Below, in pieces: positions 16,541 to 25,814 of a DNA stretch of 64,000 nucleotides (the first letter of the stretch is position 1; the number at the start of each line of letters is the position of its first letter). Below the pieces are notes generated by a model, which was given only the letters and a program-made list of their open reading frames with translations, was not told the DNA's origin and ran no database searches. The stretch is taken from the NCBI GenBank assembly GCA_034436755.1, contig DAOTVB010000260.1:1-64000 (forward strand), written 5' to 3'. The DNA is from CAKZQX01 sp034436755. Its GTDB lineage: Bacteria > Chloroflexota > Chloroflexia > Chloroflexales > Chloroflexaceae. The translations under genes were made by a program, and so were the position numbers.

Positions 16541-18103
16541 CTACGTGTGGAAGAGCGTCGCAATCCGCCCGAACTGGATCTGCGCGCCATCCTGGATGGG
16601 CACCGGGGTATTGGGTTCAATGCGGGCACCATTGACGCGCGTGTAGTTTGTGCTGTTCAGGTCCGTAATGGTCCACTGCCCATTGGCCTGGTTGATCCGC
16701 GCGTGCTGGCGGCTGACACCGCCAGTTTCCCCGCCAAAGGGCGTCAGATCGATCTCCGGGTAGATATCGCTGACCGGATCTTCGCGCCCAACCGTGATCT
16801 CGGTTTTGTCGGCCGGCAGCGGCAGTTCCTGTTCGCTATTGACCAGCACCAGACGTGGCCCCGGTGCCGGCGCGGGTGCAGGTGGCGGCACGACTGTAGG
16901 CGCTTCCGCAGCGGTCGTAGCCGGAGTTGGCGCGCCTGCCGATGCCGGGGCCACAGGCGCGGCGGTGGGCGCAGATGGCGCAGGTTGACCCAACAGGGCC
17001 GCCAGGTCCGCTTCGGCCTGGGCCAGCGCACTCCGCGCCTCGTCCAGGCCGGCTGTGAGAAATACCGGGGCCGATCCAGCGGGATAGCGTGCCTGCATCT
17101 GCTCATACTGCGCAATCGTTTCCCGGTGCGCCGCGATCAACCCTTCCAGCCGCTGAACCTCAGCCGGATCGGGACCGGCCGGCGGTGTCAGGGCTGCCAG
17201 GTCCGCTTCCGCCTGAGCCAGCGCGTTGCGCGCCTCGTCCAGGCCGGCCGTGAGAAATGTGGGCGCGGCCCCGGCGGGATAGCGTGCCTGCATCTGCTCA
17301 TACTGCGCAATCGTTTCCCGGTGCGCCGCGATGAGCCCCTCCAGTCGCTGCACCTCCGCCGGATCGGGGCCGGGAACGGCCGCGGGCGCGGCGGGTTCCG
17401 CTTCCGGCGCGGGCGCGGGTGCCGGCTCCGGTTCGGGCGCAGGTGCGGGCGCGGGCACTTCCGGTTCCACCTCTGCCGCCGGCTCGGGTGCGGGTGTCGG
17501 TGCAGACATTTCCGGCGCTACCTCTGCCTCGGCCTCCGGCGCGGGTGCGGGCACTTCTGGTGCTACCTCCGCCGCTTCGGGTGCGGGTGGCTCCGGCTCC
17601 GGCTCCGGCGCGGCCACCACCTCCGGCGTGGCCTCCGGCGCAGGTGCGGGTGCGGGTGCGGGTGGCTCCGGCGCGGCCTCCGGCTCCGGTACAGGTGGCG
17701 GCGCGGGAACCGTCCGCTCTGCCGGTGCCGGCGCGGGGATCGCCGATACATCCGCCATACTGGTATCAATCAGGGTCTCATCGGCCTGACCCGGCAGGGG
17801 GGCTGCCTCTTGCGTTGCGGCACTCTCCGGGGAAGCTACGATGGTTGGAACATCATTATTCGCAGCATACGCGCTGTAATTGGTGTTCAACGCAAACCCG
17901 CACTCTTCGCAGAATGCCTGCCCCAACATGACCGATGCACCACAGTTCGGACAGGTCAGCGGAGCACCGGGCGCGGGTTGGGGGGCATTCTCCGCCGGTG
18001 CAGCCGGTTGAGCCGCCGGGTTACTTTCCAGTTGGGTGCCGCACTGATCGCAAAAGCGATTATTTGGATCATTCGGTGAGCCACAGTTTGGACAGAAAAT
18101 CAT
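16541..18103 (-). CDS. Zinc-ribbon and FHA-domain protein
   Basis: A 520-residue cytosolic protein. Two zinc ribbons open it (Cys 4, 7, 18, 21 and 51, 54, 65, 68). Residues about 100-244 are a long low-complexity tract of Pro, Ala and Glu. Two 66-residue repeats follow (about 245-310 and 311-376), each with PAEVQRLEGLIAAHRETI and a predicted helical hairpin. The last 105 residues are an FHA domain with VGRED, SRQHARI and LNSTNYTRVNG, which should bind phosphothreonine. It ends the cluster with two PP2C phosphatases and a VWA protein, so it is a likely reader of a Ser/Thr phosphorylation circuit. The partner kinase is not evident. Confidence 0.87.
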   Translation of the reverse strand: MIFCPNCGSPNDPNNRFCDQCGTQLESNPAAQPAAPAENAPQPAPGAPLTCPNCGASVMLGQAFCEECGFALNTNYSAYAANNDVPTIVASPESAATQEAAPLPGQADETLIDTSMADVSAIPAPAPAERTVPAPPPVPEPEAAPEPPAPAPAPAPEATPEVVAAPEPEPEPPAPEAAEVAPEVPAPAPEAEAEVAPEMSAPTPAPEPAAEVEPEVPAPAPAPEPEPAPAPAPEAEPAAPAAVPGPDPAEVQRLEGLIAAHRETIAQYEQMQARYPAGAAPTFLTAGLDEARNALAQAEADLAALTPPAGPDPAEVQRLEGLIAAHRETIAQYEQMQARYPAGSAPVFLTAGLDEARSALAQAEADLAALLGQPAPSAPTAAPVAPASAGAPTPATTAAEAPTVVPPPAPAPAPGPRLVLVNSEQELPLPADKTEITVGREDPVSDIYPEIDLTPFGGETGGVSRQHARINQANGQWTITDLNSTNYTRVNGARIEPNTPVPIQDGAQIQFGRIATLFHT

Positions 18104-18205
18104 AATCTATGCTCCTTCACAGAGGTCAGATAGCAGATATACAGAATGTCGTACGGTCAGATAACAACTGGATCTGACTTCTGTCTTCTACCTTTCGGCT
18201 CCGGC

Positions 18206-19450
18206 CTACTCCTCCAGTTTTTGGGTAAGACGACGGGTGGCATAGCGCAGTTCTTTTTGCGTCTCTGCGCTCAGTTGGGCGCCCTGTTCCAGTTGCTCGG
18301 CCTGCTCCTGGGCGCGGTTTGCGAGGTCCAGTTCACCCAGGTCCAGCAGGCGCGTTGCCGCCGCCCGCAGTTTCTGGGTCGCCCCCGACATATTGCCCAA
18401 CTCGGCCTCGGCGAGTGCGCGGGTCTGAAGCTTGAAAGCCGTTACCTTCTCAACCAGGTTCATCACGCGCGGGTCGTAGGCCGCTTTGTCCGCGTCACTA
18501 GTGAATTCCAATACCACATCCTGTTTGACCACCTGCTCCGCCGTCTGTCCTACCGGGATAAAGTGCAGTTCCGCCTGCGCCATCCGAAATGATCCCGTGC
18601 TGCGCGGCTGGATCATCAGGTCCAGGATCAGACTGCTGCCGCTCCCGTACGCAATATCGCCCAGCTTCACTTCCACTTCGTTCTGTCCAATCGGCTGGTA
18701 GCCCAGGTTGGCAATCGTCGGCGTCGCCCGGTAGACCGCCCGGGGCGTCACATCGCGCACCAGCCGCAGCAGGAGCCGCACTGCGCGAATAGCCGTTCCC
18801 TGTGCCGTCTGTACCGTCCGCTGGAAGAAGCTATCGATCTTATCCGGTTCGGCAATATAATCCGAGGTGCCACCGGAAAGCTCGGCCAGGTCATCGAGCA
18901 GTTTCTCGTTCCACTCCGTCCCTAACCCCAGCGCAGTGATCCGCACACCCTGCGTCCCCAGGCTCTGCGCAATCGTTCGGCAGGTATCTTCATCGCCCCA
19001 GGTCTGCCCATCAGTCAGTACCAACATATGCGAGATATGCGCACTGTCAAGATGTTTTTGTATTTCGGCCTGGCCTGCCTGGAGGCCCAGCGACATCGCC
19101 GTCCCGCCCGCTTCTTCAATCGTATCAACCCGCGCCAGCAGGGCCGCCTTATCCGTAGCCGGGGTAGCGGGCAGAACCACCTGGACGGTATCATCAAAGA
19201 TGACCAGCGACACAATATCCTGCGGTGTCAGGGTCTCGATCACCCGTCTGGTAGCAATCTTCATGCTGGTGAGCTTCTCACCCTGCATCGAGCCGGAACG
19301 GTCCAGCACCAGACAGAAGTTGAGCGGAACGGGTTGGCCGGCGGGAACGACCGGCTGCGCTTCCACCAGCAGGTAGTTCACCTGAGGCACATTGGTCATA
19401 GCCAGCGGCGCGCGCCCCCAGGTAGCGGTGAGTGTAACTCCATCAGCCAT
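18206..19450 (-). CDS. VWA-domain protein
   Basis: A 414-residue protein with a von Willebrand factor A domain (about 43-220). The metal-ion-dependent adhesion site is visible as DRSGS (50-54), then a Thr near GGTAMS and an Asp in LVLTDGQTWGD. The C-terminal part is a beta module followed by helices ending in LRYATRRLTQ, shared with the VWA paralogue at 27410-28804. The ATG at 19450 with GGAG 8 bases upstream is the best start. No signal peptide is seen. It lies between a PP2C and an FHA gene, as in other bacterial phosphothreonine modules. Confidence 0.88.
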   Translation of the reverse strand: MADGVTLTATWGRAPLAMTNVPQVNYLLVEAQPVVPAGQPVPLNFCLVLDRSGSMQGEKLTSMKIATRRVIETLTPQDIVSLVIFDDTVQVVLPATPATDKAALLARVDTIEEAGGTAMSLGLQAGQAEIQKHLDSAHISHMLVLTDGQTWGDEDTCRTIAQSLGTQGVRITALGLGTEWNEKLLDDLAELSGGTSDYIAEPDKIDSFFQRTVQTAQGTAIRAVRLLLRLVRDVTPRAVYRATPTIANLGYQPIGQNEVEVKLGDIAYGSGSSLILDLMIQPRSTGSFRMAQAELHFIPVGQTAEQVVKQDVVLEFTSDADKAAYDPRVMNLVEKVTAFKLQTRALAEAELGNMSGATQKLRAAATRLLDLGELDLANRAQEQAEQLEQGAQLSAETQKELRYATRRLTQKLEE

Positions 19451-19512
19451 AGTGATCTCCGTGCATATGCTGCATAACACAGGACTCAGCAACCGACACA
19501 ACCGGCAGCTAC

Positions 19513-21297
19513 CTACTCGAACATAACCAGTACCGACGTAATATTGTCCTCTCCACCAGCCTGGTTTGCAGCCGCGATCAACTGCTGACAAATCTGCTGG
19601 GGGTCGCCGGCATAGCGGGCCAGGATCTGCTCCATCTCCGGATCATGGGTCATCTCCCACTGCCCATCGGAACAGAGCAGGAGCGCATCGCCCGGCTGCA
19701 GGCGCTCATGAAACAGATCAACCTCGATATCTGCCTTATCGCCAAGCGAACGTAGTACTGCGCTACGTTGCGGATGGGTATAGATATCGTCTTCGGTGAT
19801 CTGACCAATTTCAACCAGGCGCATCACCAGCGAGTGATCCCGGGTGATCCGCTGCAGTTTGCCGTCACGGTAGCGATAGGTCCGGCTGTCGCCGACATTC
19901 GCAATCGTGGCCCGATCGCCCACCACCAGAGCCATGGTCAAGGTGGTGCCCATATCATTGCCCCGCGCCTGACCCTCATTCAGCACATACTGGTTGGCCT
20001 GGAGTGCCGCCCGCCGCACGATCTCCCGTACCCAGCTTTCATCATAGTCGGCATCCAGGTCAAGCGCGACGGTCAGGTACTCGCGCATAATCTCCTCAAC
20101 TGCGCCGCGAATAGCCAGTCCGCTGGCAACTTCCCCGGCGGCATGCCCGCCCATACCATCGGCAACGATGTAGCAACCCCAGGAGCGCCGGTGGGAGGCA
20201 TTGTCCGTTCCCAACACCAGCGTCAACAGGCTGTCCTCGTTATGCTCACGCAGCATACCCGTATCGGAGAGCGCGCCAACCCGTTGGTGCAGGGCCAGCG
20301 GGCGCGTATGCTCGGCGAGGAGCGCCTCCAGTTGCTGCGCCAATTCCGCAGCATGGCCGATCTCCTCGGTGCGCACCTGGCGCAGAACCGTGGTCAGGTC
20401 ACTCTCGCCGATCACCTCCAGTGCCTCATCTTCGTTCAGGCGCTGCGTGGTGCGCGGAGTGGCGGTCAGGCGTTCCAGCAAGCCGGCCAGTTCCTGGAGA
20501 TCGACCTGCTGCACATCAGATGGATCATCTTTCGTTATCATTCGCAGGTTGGAAACCGTGCGCAGGCGTGGCTGACTCGCGGGCGTCAACTCCAGATCGG
20601 TCGGCTCCAGCGGCCCCAGCAACAGATCTCGGTCGTGTAACACCGCCATCAGATGCGCCAGATCGCGCCCGATGCGCAATGCGGTGACTTCATCCAGGGG
20701 GGCCTGTACCGGCTCATAGGTGCTCTCTTGCAGCAGCACGAGCATACGCCCATTCTCTTCGACCCGATCCCAGACTGCCGGCAAAACTGCCTGAGCCGCC
20801 TCATCCTCAATCGTGGGAATGAGCGCCGGACCCGTCAGGGCGTCACGGGGCATCAGCACCCCCCGATAGTTGCGCTGCTCCAGCGAAGCGCCGCATTCGA
20901 TACAGAAGGACTCACCCGGCTCGTTCTCCAGTGAACCACAGGACCAGCAGCGCCGCCAGGGTTCGCGGTCTACAACCTCGACCACGCCATGGGTCGTTTC
21001 ATCCAGAATTTCATAATGCCCGCCAAACAGTGAGGGGCCGGCAGGTTGCGACTGTTCCATCAACTTCTCCTGATCCGCACCAGACAGTTCAGGTAGCGGC
21101 GTAGTAGGACTGGTGGCTGCTTCTGACGTTGCATGAGACGAATCATCATGGGCAAGGGTTGCGGCCAGCCAGTGCGTATCTTCCGGCATCGGACGGATGG
21201 CCCGCGACATAGGTTTTTCTGTCAGCGGCGTGGCGCAGTTCCAGCAAAAGCGTGCGCCGACGCGATTGTCACAACCGCAAGACTCGCATTTCGGCAT
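19513..21297 (-). CDS. PP2C phosphatase with zinc ribbons and a kinase-like relic
   Basis: A 594-residue protein. A zinc ribbon opens it (Cys 4, 7, 18, 21), and a second follows near 117-138 (CWSC to CIEC). Residues about 95-330 resemble the layout of a Ser/Thr kinase, with GRDLAHLMAVLHDRDLLLG in the place of the helix before the catalytic loop, but the catalytic HRD-K-N and DFG residues are absent, so it would be a pseudokinase. Residues about 340-594 are a PPM/PP2C phosphatase: HNEDS, VADGMGGHAAGEVAS, GTTLT, ANVGDSRTYRYR, LLCSDG and GGEDNITSVLV. It probably dephosphorylates Ser/Thr on proteins of this cluster. It starts three bases after the next PP2C gene upstream. Confidence 0.88.
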   Translation of the reverse strand: MPKCESCGCDNRVGARFCWNCATPLTEKPMSRAIRPMPEDTHWLAATLAHDDSSHATSEAATSPTTPLPELSGADQEKLMEQSQPAGPSLFGGHYEILDETTHGVVEVVDREPWRRCWSCGSLENEPGESFCIECGASLEQRNYRGVLMPRDALTGPALIPTIEDEAAQAVLPAVWDRVEENGRMLVLLQESTYEPVQAPLDEVTALRIGRDLAHLMAVLHDRDLLLGPLEPTDLELTPASQPRLRTVSNLRMITKDDPSDVQQVDLQELAGLLERLTATPRTTQRLNEDEALEVIGESDLTTVLRQVRTEEIGHAAELAQQLEALLAEHTRPLALHQRVGALSDTGMLREHNEDSLLTLVLGTDNASHRRSWGCYIVADGMGGHAAGEVASGLAIRGAVEEIMREYLTVALDLDADYDESWVREIVRRAALQANQYVLNEGQARGNDMGTTLTMALVVGDRATIANVGDSRTYRYRDGKLQRITRDHSLVMRLVEIGQITEDDIYTHPQRSAVLRSLGDKADIEVDLFHERLQPGDALLLCSDGQWEMTHDPEMEQILARYAGDPQQICQQLIAAANQAGGEDNITSVLVMFE

Positions 21298-21299
21298 GG

Positions 21300-22580
21300 T
21301 TATGCTCCCTCAACCGTTGCCACAATCACACTGATATTGTCTTGTCCCCCCCGTTCATTGGCTAACGTCACGAGACGCCGGCAGGTATGGCGCGGGTGAG
21401 CCGCCTGGAGCACTATCTGCGCCAGTTCGGTATCTTCGACATAGGTAGTCAACCCATCGGAACAGAGCAGCAGGCGGTCGCCGCTCCGCAGTGCATGGCT
21501 GCCCGTGTCAACATCAATCGTCGGCTCGGTACCCAGCGCCCGGTAGAGCGCATTGCGATGTGGGTGCGTGCGCGACTGCTCCGGCGTAAGCTGTCCAATA
21601 TCGACCAGGCGCGCCACCAGCGTATGGTCGGAACTCAGTTGGAGCAGCGGTTCACCCTCCTCGGTGACACCCGCGGCATTGAACAGGTAGGCGCGGCTAT
21701 CGCCGACATGCGCCATATGCGCCCGATCTCCAACCACGACAATCAGTGTCAGCGTTGTGCCCATGCCCTGCTGCTCGGATTGTGCCTGGGCCGCGCTGTA
21801 GACGCGCTGGTTAGCCGCCAGCACCACCCGGTGTAGCAGATCCTGCCAGGCAGCATCATCCGGGGGCAGCAATGTCTGCAGTTCGCTACGCAGCGTCTGC
21901 TGTACCGTCTCACAGGCCAGTCGGCTGGCAACCTCGCCCGCGTGCGCCCCGCCCATGCCATCCGCAACCAGTAGCATATGCGCAACCGGCCCCGCGCCGG
22001 ACGTGATCGGCTCAACGGCACAGGTATCTTCGTTATTCTGGCGCACCCGCCCAACATCGCTCAAGACGGCGGAATGCAGACGCAGGGGCTCCGGTTGATC
22101 CGGACGGCTATCCTGCGGGTTATGCGTATCCGGCAGGCGCGAGCCACAACCAAGACAGAAGCGCGCCCCGGCACGGTTGCCCCGTCCACACGTAGGACAG
22201 CCCACGCTGTAGCAGCGTGCCACCGGCAGGCGCGTCGTGATCCGCACCGTTTCCCGACCCTGGGACAACTGCTCCGAGAGACTATCCAGAATGCGGGAGA
22301 GATCCTTAATCGCGGCCGCAGCATGCTGGCGGGTCACCTGATCGGCACTCTGCAACTGCTGCCGCCACCAGTGAACACCGGATTCAATCATCGTCAACAG
22401 TTCACGCAGGCTGAGCGCTTCCTGGGTGACACGCAGGCGCTTGCCACCGGGGATCAGCATCTCATCCCGGGGAAGCAGCGCAACCGGCGTACCGCAACGG
22501 GTACAGAAACGTGACGACGCAGGCAGCGCCGCGCCACAATGCCGGCAGATCTGTGAAGTGGTGGAACTCACGGCTATCAC
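21300..22580 (-). CDS. PP2C phosphatase with zinc ribbons
   Basis: A 426-residue PPM-family protein Ser/Thr phosphatase. Zinc ribbons are at 12-29 (CRHC, CTRC) and about 128-145 (CPTC, CLGC), separated by a helical stretch. The catalytic domain from about 165 has QNNEDTC, LVADGMGGAHAGEVAS, GMGTTLTLI, AHVGDSRAYLF, LLLCSDGLT and GGQDNISVIVA. It is the first gene of the four-gene minus-strand cluster and is paralogous to the next PP2C. Confidence 0.91.
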   Translation of the reverse strand: MIAVSSTTSQICRHCGAALPASSRFCTRCGTPVALLPRDEMLIPGGKRLRVTQEALSLRELLTMIESGVHWWRQQLQSADQVTRQHAAAAIKDLSRILDSLSEQLSQGRETVRITTRLPVARCYSVGCPTCGRGNRAGARFCLGCGSRLPDTHNPQDSRPDQPEPLRLHSAVLSDVGRVRQNNEDTCAVEPITSGAGPVAHMLLVADGMGGAHAGEVASRLACETVQQTLRSELQTLLPPDDAAWQDLLHRVVLAANQRVYSAAQAQSEQQGMGTTLTLIVVVGDRAHMAHVGDSRAYLFNAAGVTEEGEPLLQLSSDHTLVARLVDIGQLTPEQSRTHPHRNALYRALGTEPTIDVDTGSHALRSGDRLLLCSDGLTTYVEDTELAQIVLQAAHPRHTCRRLVTLANERGGQDNISVIVATVEGA

Positions 22581-22681
22581 CTCGGCGGAAACATGCGGTT
22601 GTGTGCGGCCAGAACAGCGATTACACCTACGTGAGCGTGCGGCTATGCCAGAGAGGAGCGCATGACCTGACTGTCAGGCAA

Positions 22682-22690
22682 ATTATAGCA
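22682..22690 (-). promoter_or_regulatory. Extended -10 promoter of the PP2C-VWA-FHA cluster
   Basis: On the minus strand TGCTATAAT lies about 100 bases upstream of the first PP2C gene. No convincing -35 box is seen, which an extended -10 tolerates. Confidence 0.5.
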
Positions 22691-22892
22691 CAGGAGCAGT
22701 CCAGGTGCCGCACAACGCACAACTGCCGGCCACACATGCAGCGCGAATTGCCAACGCACCCGTGTCATACGAACTACTTTGACACTGCAAGCAAAATTCT
22801 TATGGTGTATCGTTCGGCTGTTTTAATTTCTAGAAATACGCCTGCATCTTTCTTATGCCCAATATCAATTACCAATAAACCTGTGCAAGCGC

Positions 22893-22922
22893 TTGACAGG
22901 AACTTTTGTTTTGGAGTATAAT
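22893..22922 (+). promoter_or_regulatory. Promoter of the XRE-cupin regulator
   Basis: TTGACA (22893-22898), 18 bp, TATAAT (22917-22922): a near-perfect housekeeping promoter in an AT-rich patch. The start point would be near 22929, about 32 bases before the GTG. Confidence 0.8.
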
Positions 22923-22960
22923 ACAAAAAGTTACATGTCAAAGTAAAGGTTCCACCAGCC

Positions 22961-23512
22961 GTGGCACTGTCTTTAGGCCAAAAAATCGGGCGACTGCGTC
23001 AGGAACGCGGTCTGACCCTACAAGAAGTTTCCGATGGATCGGGGTTAACGCCTTCATTTCTGAGTCGGCTGGAACGGGATAAGGTCAATATCTCCGTTGC
23101 CAACCTACGCAAGCTGGCGTTATTTTTCAACATCCAGATGACCCACTTCTTTGAAGGTGAGGATAACCAGCAGGCCGGTCAGATCGTCCACCGCAGTGAA
23201 CGTATCAAACTTAGCCTTGATGATGCGCCCGTCCAGGTCTACTCCCTGCTCCCGCCCAATGGCGATATGGAGGCCCGTTTAATGGAGGCCCAGCCGGGGA
23301 GCGGGCAACAGGGCTTTTCCAGCAGAGGCAGCCAGATGGTCTACCTGCTGCGCGGGCAACTGCGTTTTCATCTGGGTGAGGAAGAATACATTCTCCAGGA
23401 AGGCGATACGCTCTTCTACCGCGATGATCTGGCCCATAGCTGGGTTAATATCGGCGACGACATGGCAACCGTCCTCACGGTCAGTTCAACGAATGGGCGC
23501 GACGAACGGTAA
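22961..23512 (+). CDS. XRE-family regulator with cupin domain
   Basis: A 183-residue DNA-binding regulator. Residues 8-62 are a Cro/CI helix-turn-helix (IGRLRQERGLTLQEVS, GLTPSFLSRLERDKVNIS), and residues about 90-175 are a cupin barrel (MVYLLRGQLRFHLG, LQEGDTLFYRDDLAHSW) that should bind a small ligand or metal. The start is a GTG; the only nearby ATG (22935) runs into a stop after three codons. Members of this type often control amine, sulfur or drug-related genes, but nothing nearby fixes the target. Confidence 0.88.
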   Translation: MALSLGQKIGRLRQERGLTLQEVSDGSGLTPSFLSRLERDKVNISVANLRKLALFFNIQMTHFFEGEDNQQAGQIVHRSERIKLSLDDAPVQVYSLLPPNGDMEARLMEAQPGSGQQGFSSRGSQMVYLLRGQLRFHLGEEEYILQEGDTLFYRDDLAHSWVNIGDDMATVLTVSSTNGRDER

Positions 23513-23659
23513 CGCAGGGCAACTGCTGGCATCTGGTACAGATCTTGGTTATAATAGGCCCAGCGATGTATCAGATGCCGCTCACATGGAGTGAGCGCTT
23601 CGGGTAGGAGGCCCTGTTCGTGTGATAGCTCACTCCCACGGCTATCATACCTCAACATT

Positions 23660-25027
23660 ATGAGTACCGAGTCGCGTAGTTTACCACAAACATCCGAACA
23701 CCCCGCTGCCGAGGAGCATACTGCCCATACTACCGACACTGGTGCGGCCCAGACGGAAACCACAGCCGAGGCTGATACCGATGCGCATCAGGCGGCACCG
23801 GCTGTACCGGCTGCACCCGCCGCCCCACCAGTCGAGATGGAACCCCCGGCCGCAGCGGAGACGACCAGATCACCGGCAGAGGCAAACGCACCGCCCATCA
23901 CGCTGCGGCAGATCGCCCGCTGGCTGCTGGTGCTGGGTGCGCTCTATGGGCTTGGCTGGCTGCTCTGGGCAAGCTGGTCCGTCCTGCTGCCATTTCAGAT
24001 TGGCCTGGTGCTGGCCTACCTGGTGCTGCCCCTGGTGAATAACCTGAATCGGCAGATGCCCCGCTGGGCCGCTATTCTGACGGTTTACCTGGGCGGACTG
24101 GTTGTAGCTATCGGCTTTTTTGGGTATATTGTTCCGCCGCTGATCAATCAGATCAACCAGTTTATCGGACTCCTGCGCAATGTTCGCCTCGAAGAGATCA
24201 GTGGTCTGGCTAATGAGTGGATCAAACAACTGCAAGCCTATCACGAGACGATCCCTGAAGCAGTCCGCACTCCGTTGGAGGAGGGTTTTGGGCAGGCGGT
24301 TGAACGTCTCCAGAGTAACCTTACAACGTATGTGCAGGAACTGGGAACGTTTCTGCTAACCAGTGTGCTGCAGGTGGTCAATACCGTTACCTTCCTGCTG
24401 GGGTTCCTGATTGTTCCCTTCTGGCTGTTCTATGTGTTGAAGGATGAGCGCGACGGATTTGCCGCGCTGAACAATGTGCTGCCGGAAAACATTCGTGCCG
24501 ATTTCTGGGCCATCCTGCGCATCTTCAACCGCATTTTCAGCAGTTATATCCGGGGGCAGTTGTTGCTTGGGCTGGTGGTCGGTCTTGTCGCCGGGCTCGG
24601 GTTGTTTATCCTGGGGCTGTTTGGGCTTGAGGTTGACTCGATCTTGCTGTTGGCCATCATTGCGGGGACTACCGAGTTGATCCCGGTTATCGGGCCGGTT
24701 ATCGGGGCCATCCCGGCGATTACGCTCGGGTTTTTCGACTCGGTGACGACGGGCGTGGCCGTGACAATTTTGTATGTTGCCATTCAGCAACTGGAGAATA
24801 ACTTCCTGGTGCCGCGCATTGTCGGCGAGAGCGTGGGCATTCACCCGGCCATTCTGATGGTGCTGCTGGTGGTGCTGGGCCATGCATTCGGGCTGATCGG
24901 GATTATCCTGTCAGCCCCACTGGCGGCCGTTGTACGGGATACGTTCATCTATGTGAATGGCCGCCTGAGCGATCCCCCCCGTCCCGCCGGGCTACTCCCC
25001 GAACGAGCCAGCCGCCGCACTTCCTGA
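23660..25027 (+). CDS. AI-2E family transporter
   Basis: A 455-residue membrane protein of the PerM/YdiK (AI-2E transporter) family. An acidic, Ala/Pro/Thr-rich cytosolic tail (1-90) precedes about eight membrane helices. Family marks are LVLPLVNNLNRQMPRW near the first helices, the long loop LINQINQFIGLLRNV, and the C-terminal GIHPAILMVLLVVLGHAFGLIG region. Substrate is unknown; members have been linked to autoinducer or ion export. The ATG at 23660 lacks a close ribosome site: an AGGAGG lies about 46 bases upstream, with a small hairpin (tgatagc/gctatca) between them. Confidence 0.87.
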   Translation: MSTESRSLPQTSEHPAAEEHTAHTTDTGAAQTETTAEADTDAHQAAPAVPAAPAAPPVEMEPPAAAETTRSPAEANAPPITLRQIARWLLVLGALYGLGWLLWASWSVLLPFQIGLVLAYLVLPLVNNLNRQMPRWAAILTVYLGGLVVAIGFFGYIVPPLINQINQFIGLLRNVRLEEISGLANEWIKQLQAYHETIPEAVRTPLEEGFGQAVERLQSNLTTYVQELGTFLLTSVLQVVNTVTFLLGFLIVPFWLFYVLKDERDGFAALNNVLPENIRADFWAILRIFNRIFSSYIRGQLLLGLVVGLVAGLGLFILGLFGLEVDSILLLAIIAGTTELIPVIGPVIGAIPAITLGFFDSVTTGVAVTILYVAIQQLENNFLVPRIVGESVGIHPAILMVLLVVLGHAFGLIGIILSAPLAAVVRDTFIYVNGRLSDPPRPAGLLPERASRRTS

Positions 25028-25030
25028 TAC

Positions 25031-25065
25031 GGAGCGAGCATGCGGCAGCATGGCTGCCGCGCTCC
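25031..25065. terminator. Hairpin between convergent genes
   Basis: gcggcagc (25042-25049) pairs with gctgccgc (25053-25060) and the outer ggagc/gctcc extends it. It lies between the ends of the AI-2E gene and the minus-strand HD gene. Confidence 0.55.
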
Positions 25066-25078
25066 AAAATGTGATTGG

Positions 25079-25597
25079 TTATGCCGCTTCGCGCCGCCGC
25101 CGCACCAGATCAACCAGCCGGGAGCGTTTCCGCGCTTTTCGTTCAACATAGAAGGGATCAGTGCTCAACAGACGCCGCCGGACAGACAGGCTGCGCCCGG
25201 TCAACAGGCCACGCGCAAACGATGTCATATCCGAGAAGGAGGCGAGTTTGTCGGCAAGTACCAGCACCCAGCCTTCCCGCGTGGTTGGCGCGGGGCCAAA
25301 TGGGTACATATGGCTGATAATGGCATGTCCGACGGCCTCCGGTTCGCCAAGTTCGGCGGCAAGCCGGGCGGCAATTGCGCCGTGGGTGCTAATCGTCCCC
25401 AGCCGCGAGTCGAGATCATGCAGAATCGCTGCACGGGTGCAGATCTGCCGATCCGCCCCGAACAGGGGAGCCAGACGGTAAGAATACCGGGCCGAACGCA
25501 GGAGATGATCATGCTTGGGGATGCTATGGTGCATCTGCTCGCGGGTCTCCATCACCTTGGGGTGGTCCAACAGGTCAGCAATGATGGAGTGATACAT
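25079..25597 (-). CDS. HD-domain phosphohydrolase
   Basis: A 172-residue HD-family metal-dependent phosphohydrolase. Metal ligands are seen in MHHSIPKHDHLLRS (His near 22-29), AAILHDLDSR (the HD pair) and ISHMYPFGP, with LADKLASFSDM giving the distal Asp. Similar proteins cleave nucleotides or phosphoesters; the substrate is unknown. The ATG at 25597 has AGGAGG about 9 bases upstream. The ribosome site lies right at the edge of an R2 repeat. Confidence 0.85.
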   Translation of the reverse strand: MYHSIIADLLDHPKVMETREQMHHSIPKHDHLLRSARYSYRLAPLFGADRQICTRAAILHDLDSRLGTISTHGAIAARLAAELGEPEAVGHAIISHMYPFGPAPTTREGWVLVLADKLASFSDMTSFARGLLTGRSLSVRRRLLSTDPFYVERKARKRSRLVDLVRRRREAA

Positions 25598-25611
25598 CAA
25601 TCCAGAACCTC

Positions 25612-25734
25612 CTAATACCGATTTGTTATCATAGCCACAGAGAACACAGAGATGATACACAGGAATGTGCCGCCGTTGCGCTCGTTCTCGTTGATTGCTG
25701 GTTTGCCGGCACATTGGTATAAACTCACGCGCTG
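25612..25734 (-). repeat. R2 dispersed repeat, copy 2
   Basis: Inverted relative to copies 1 and 3. Read on the minus strand it runs from ATACCAATGTG to CAAATCGGTAT. It is immediately upstream of the HD gene, so it supplies that gene's leader. Ends are approximate to a few bases. Confidence 0.62.
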
Positions 25735-25814
25735 TTTTGCTGCGCTAACTATTCCTGTTTCGTTATACCATGCCTGAAAAGCACGATCAATCACACGCGG
25801 GTACTGCTAGCCGG

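Noticed and set aside
16547..18079. A 510-codon open frame on the plus strand opposite the FHA gene
   Set aside because: It is antisense to a gene with clear zinc ribbons and an FHA domain, and its Arg/Cys-rich translation is an artefact of the Pro/Ala/Glu-rich tract.
23609..23660. Start-stop mini-ORF (GTG TGA) with a strong AGGAGG site in the AI-2E leader
   Set aside because: The layout is suggestive of leader control, but a two-codon match can arise by chance and nothing else supports it.
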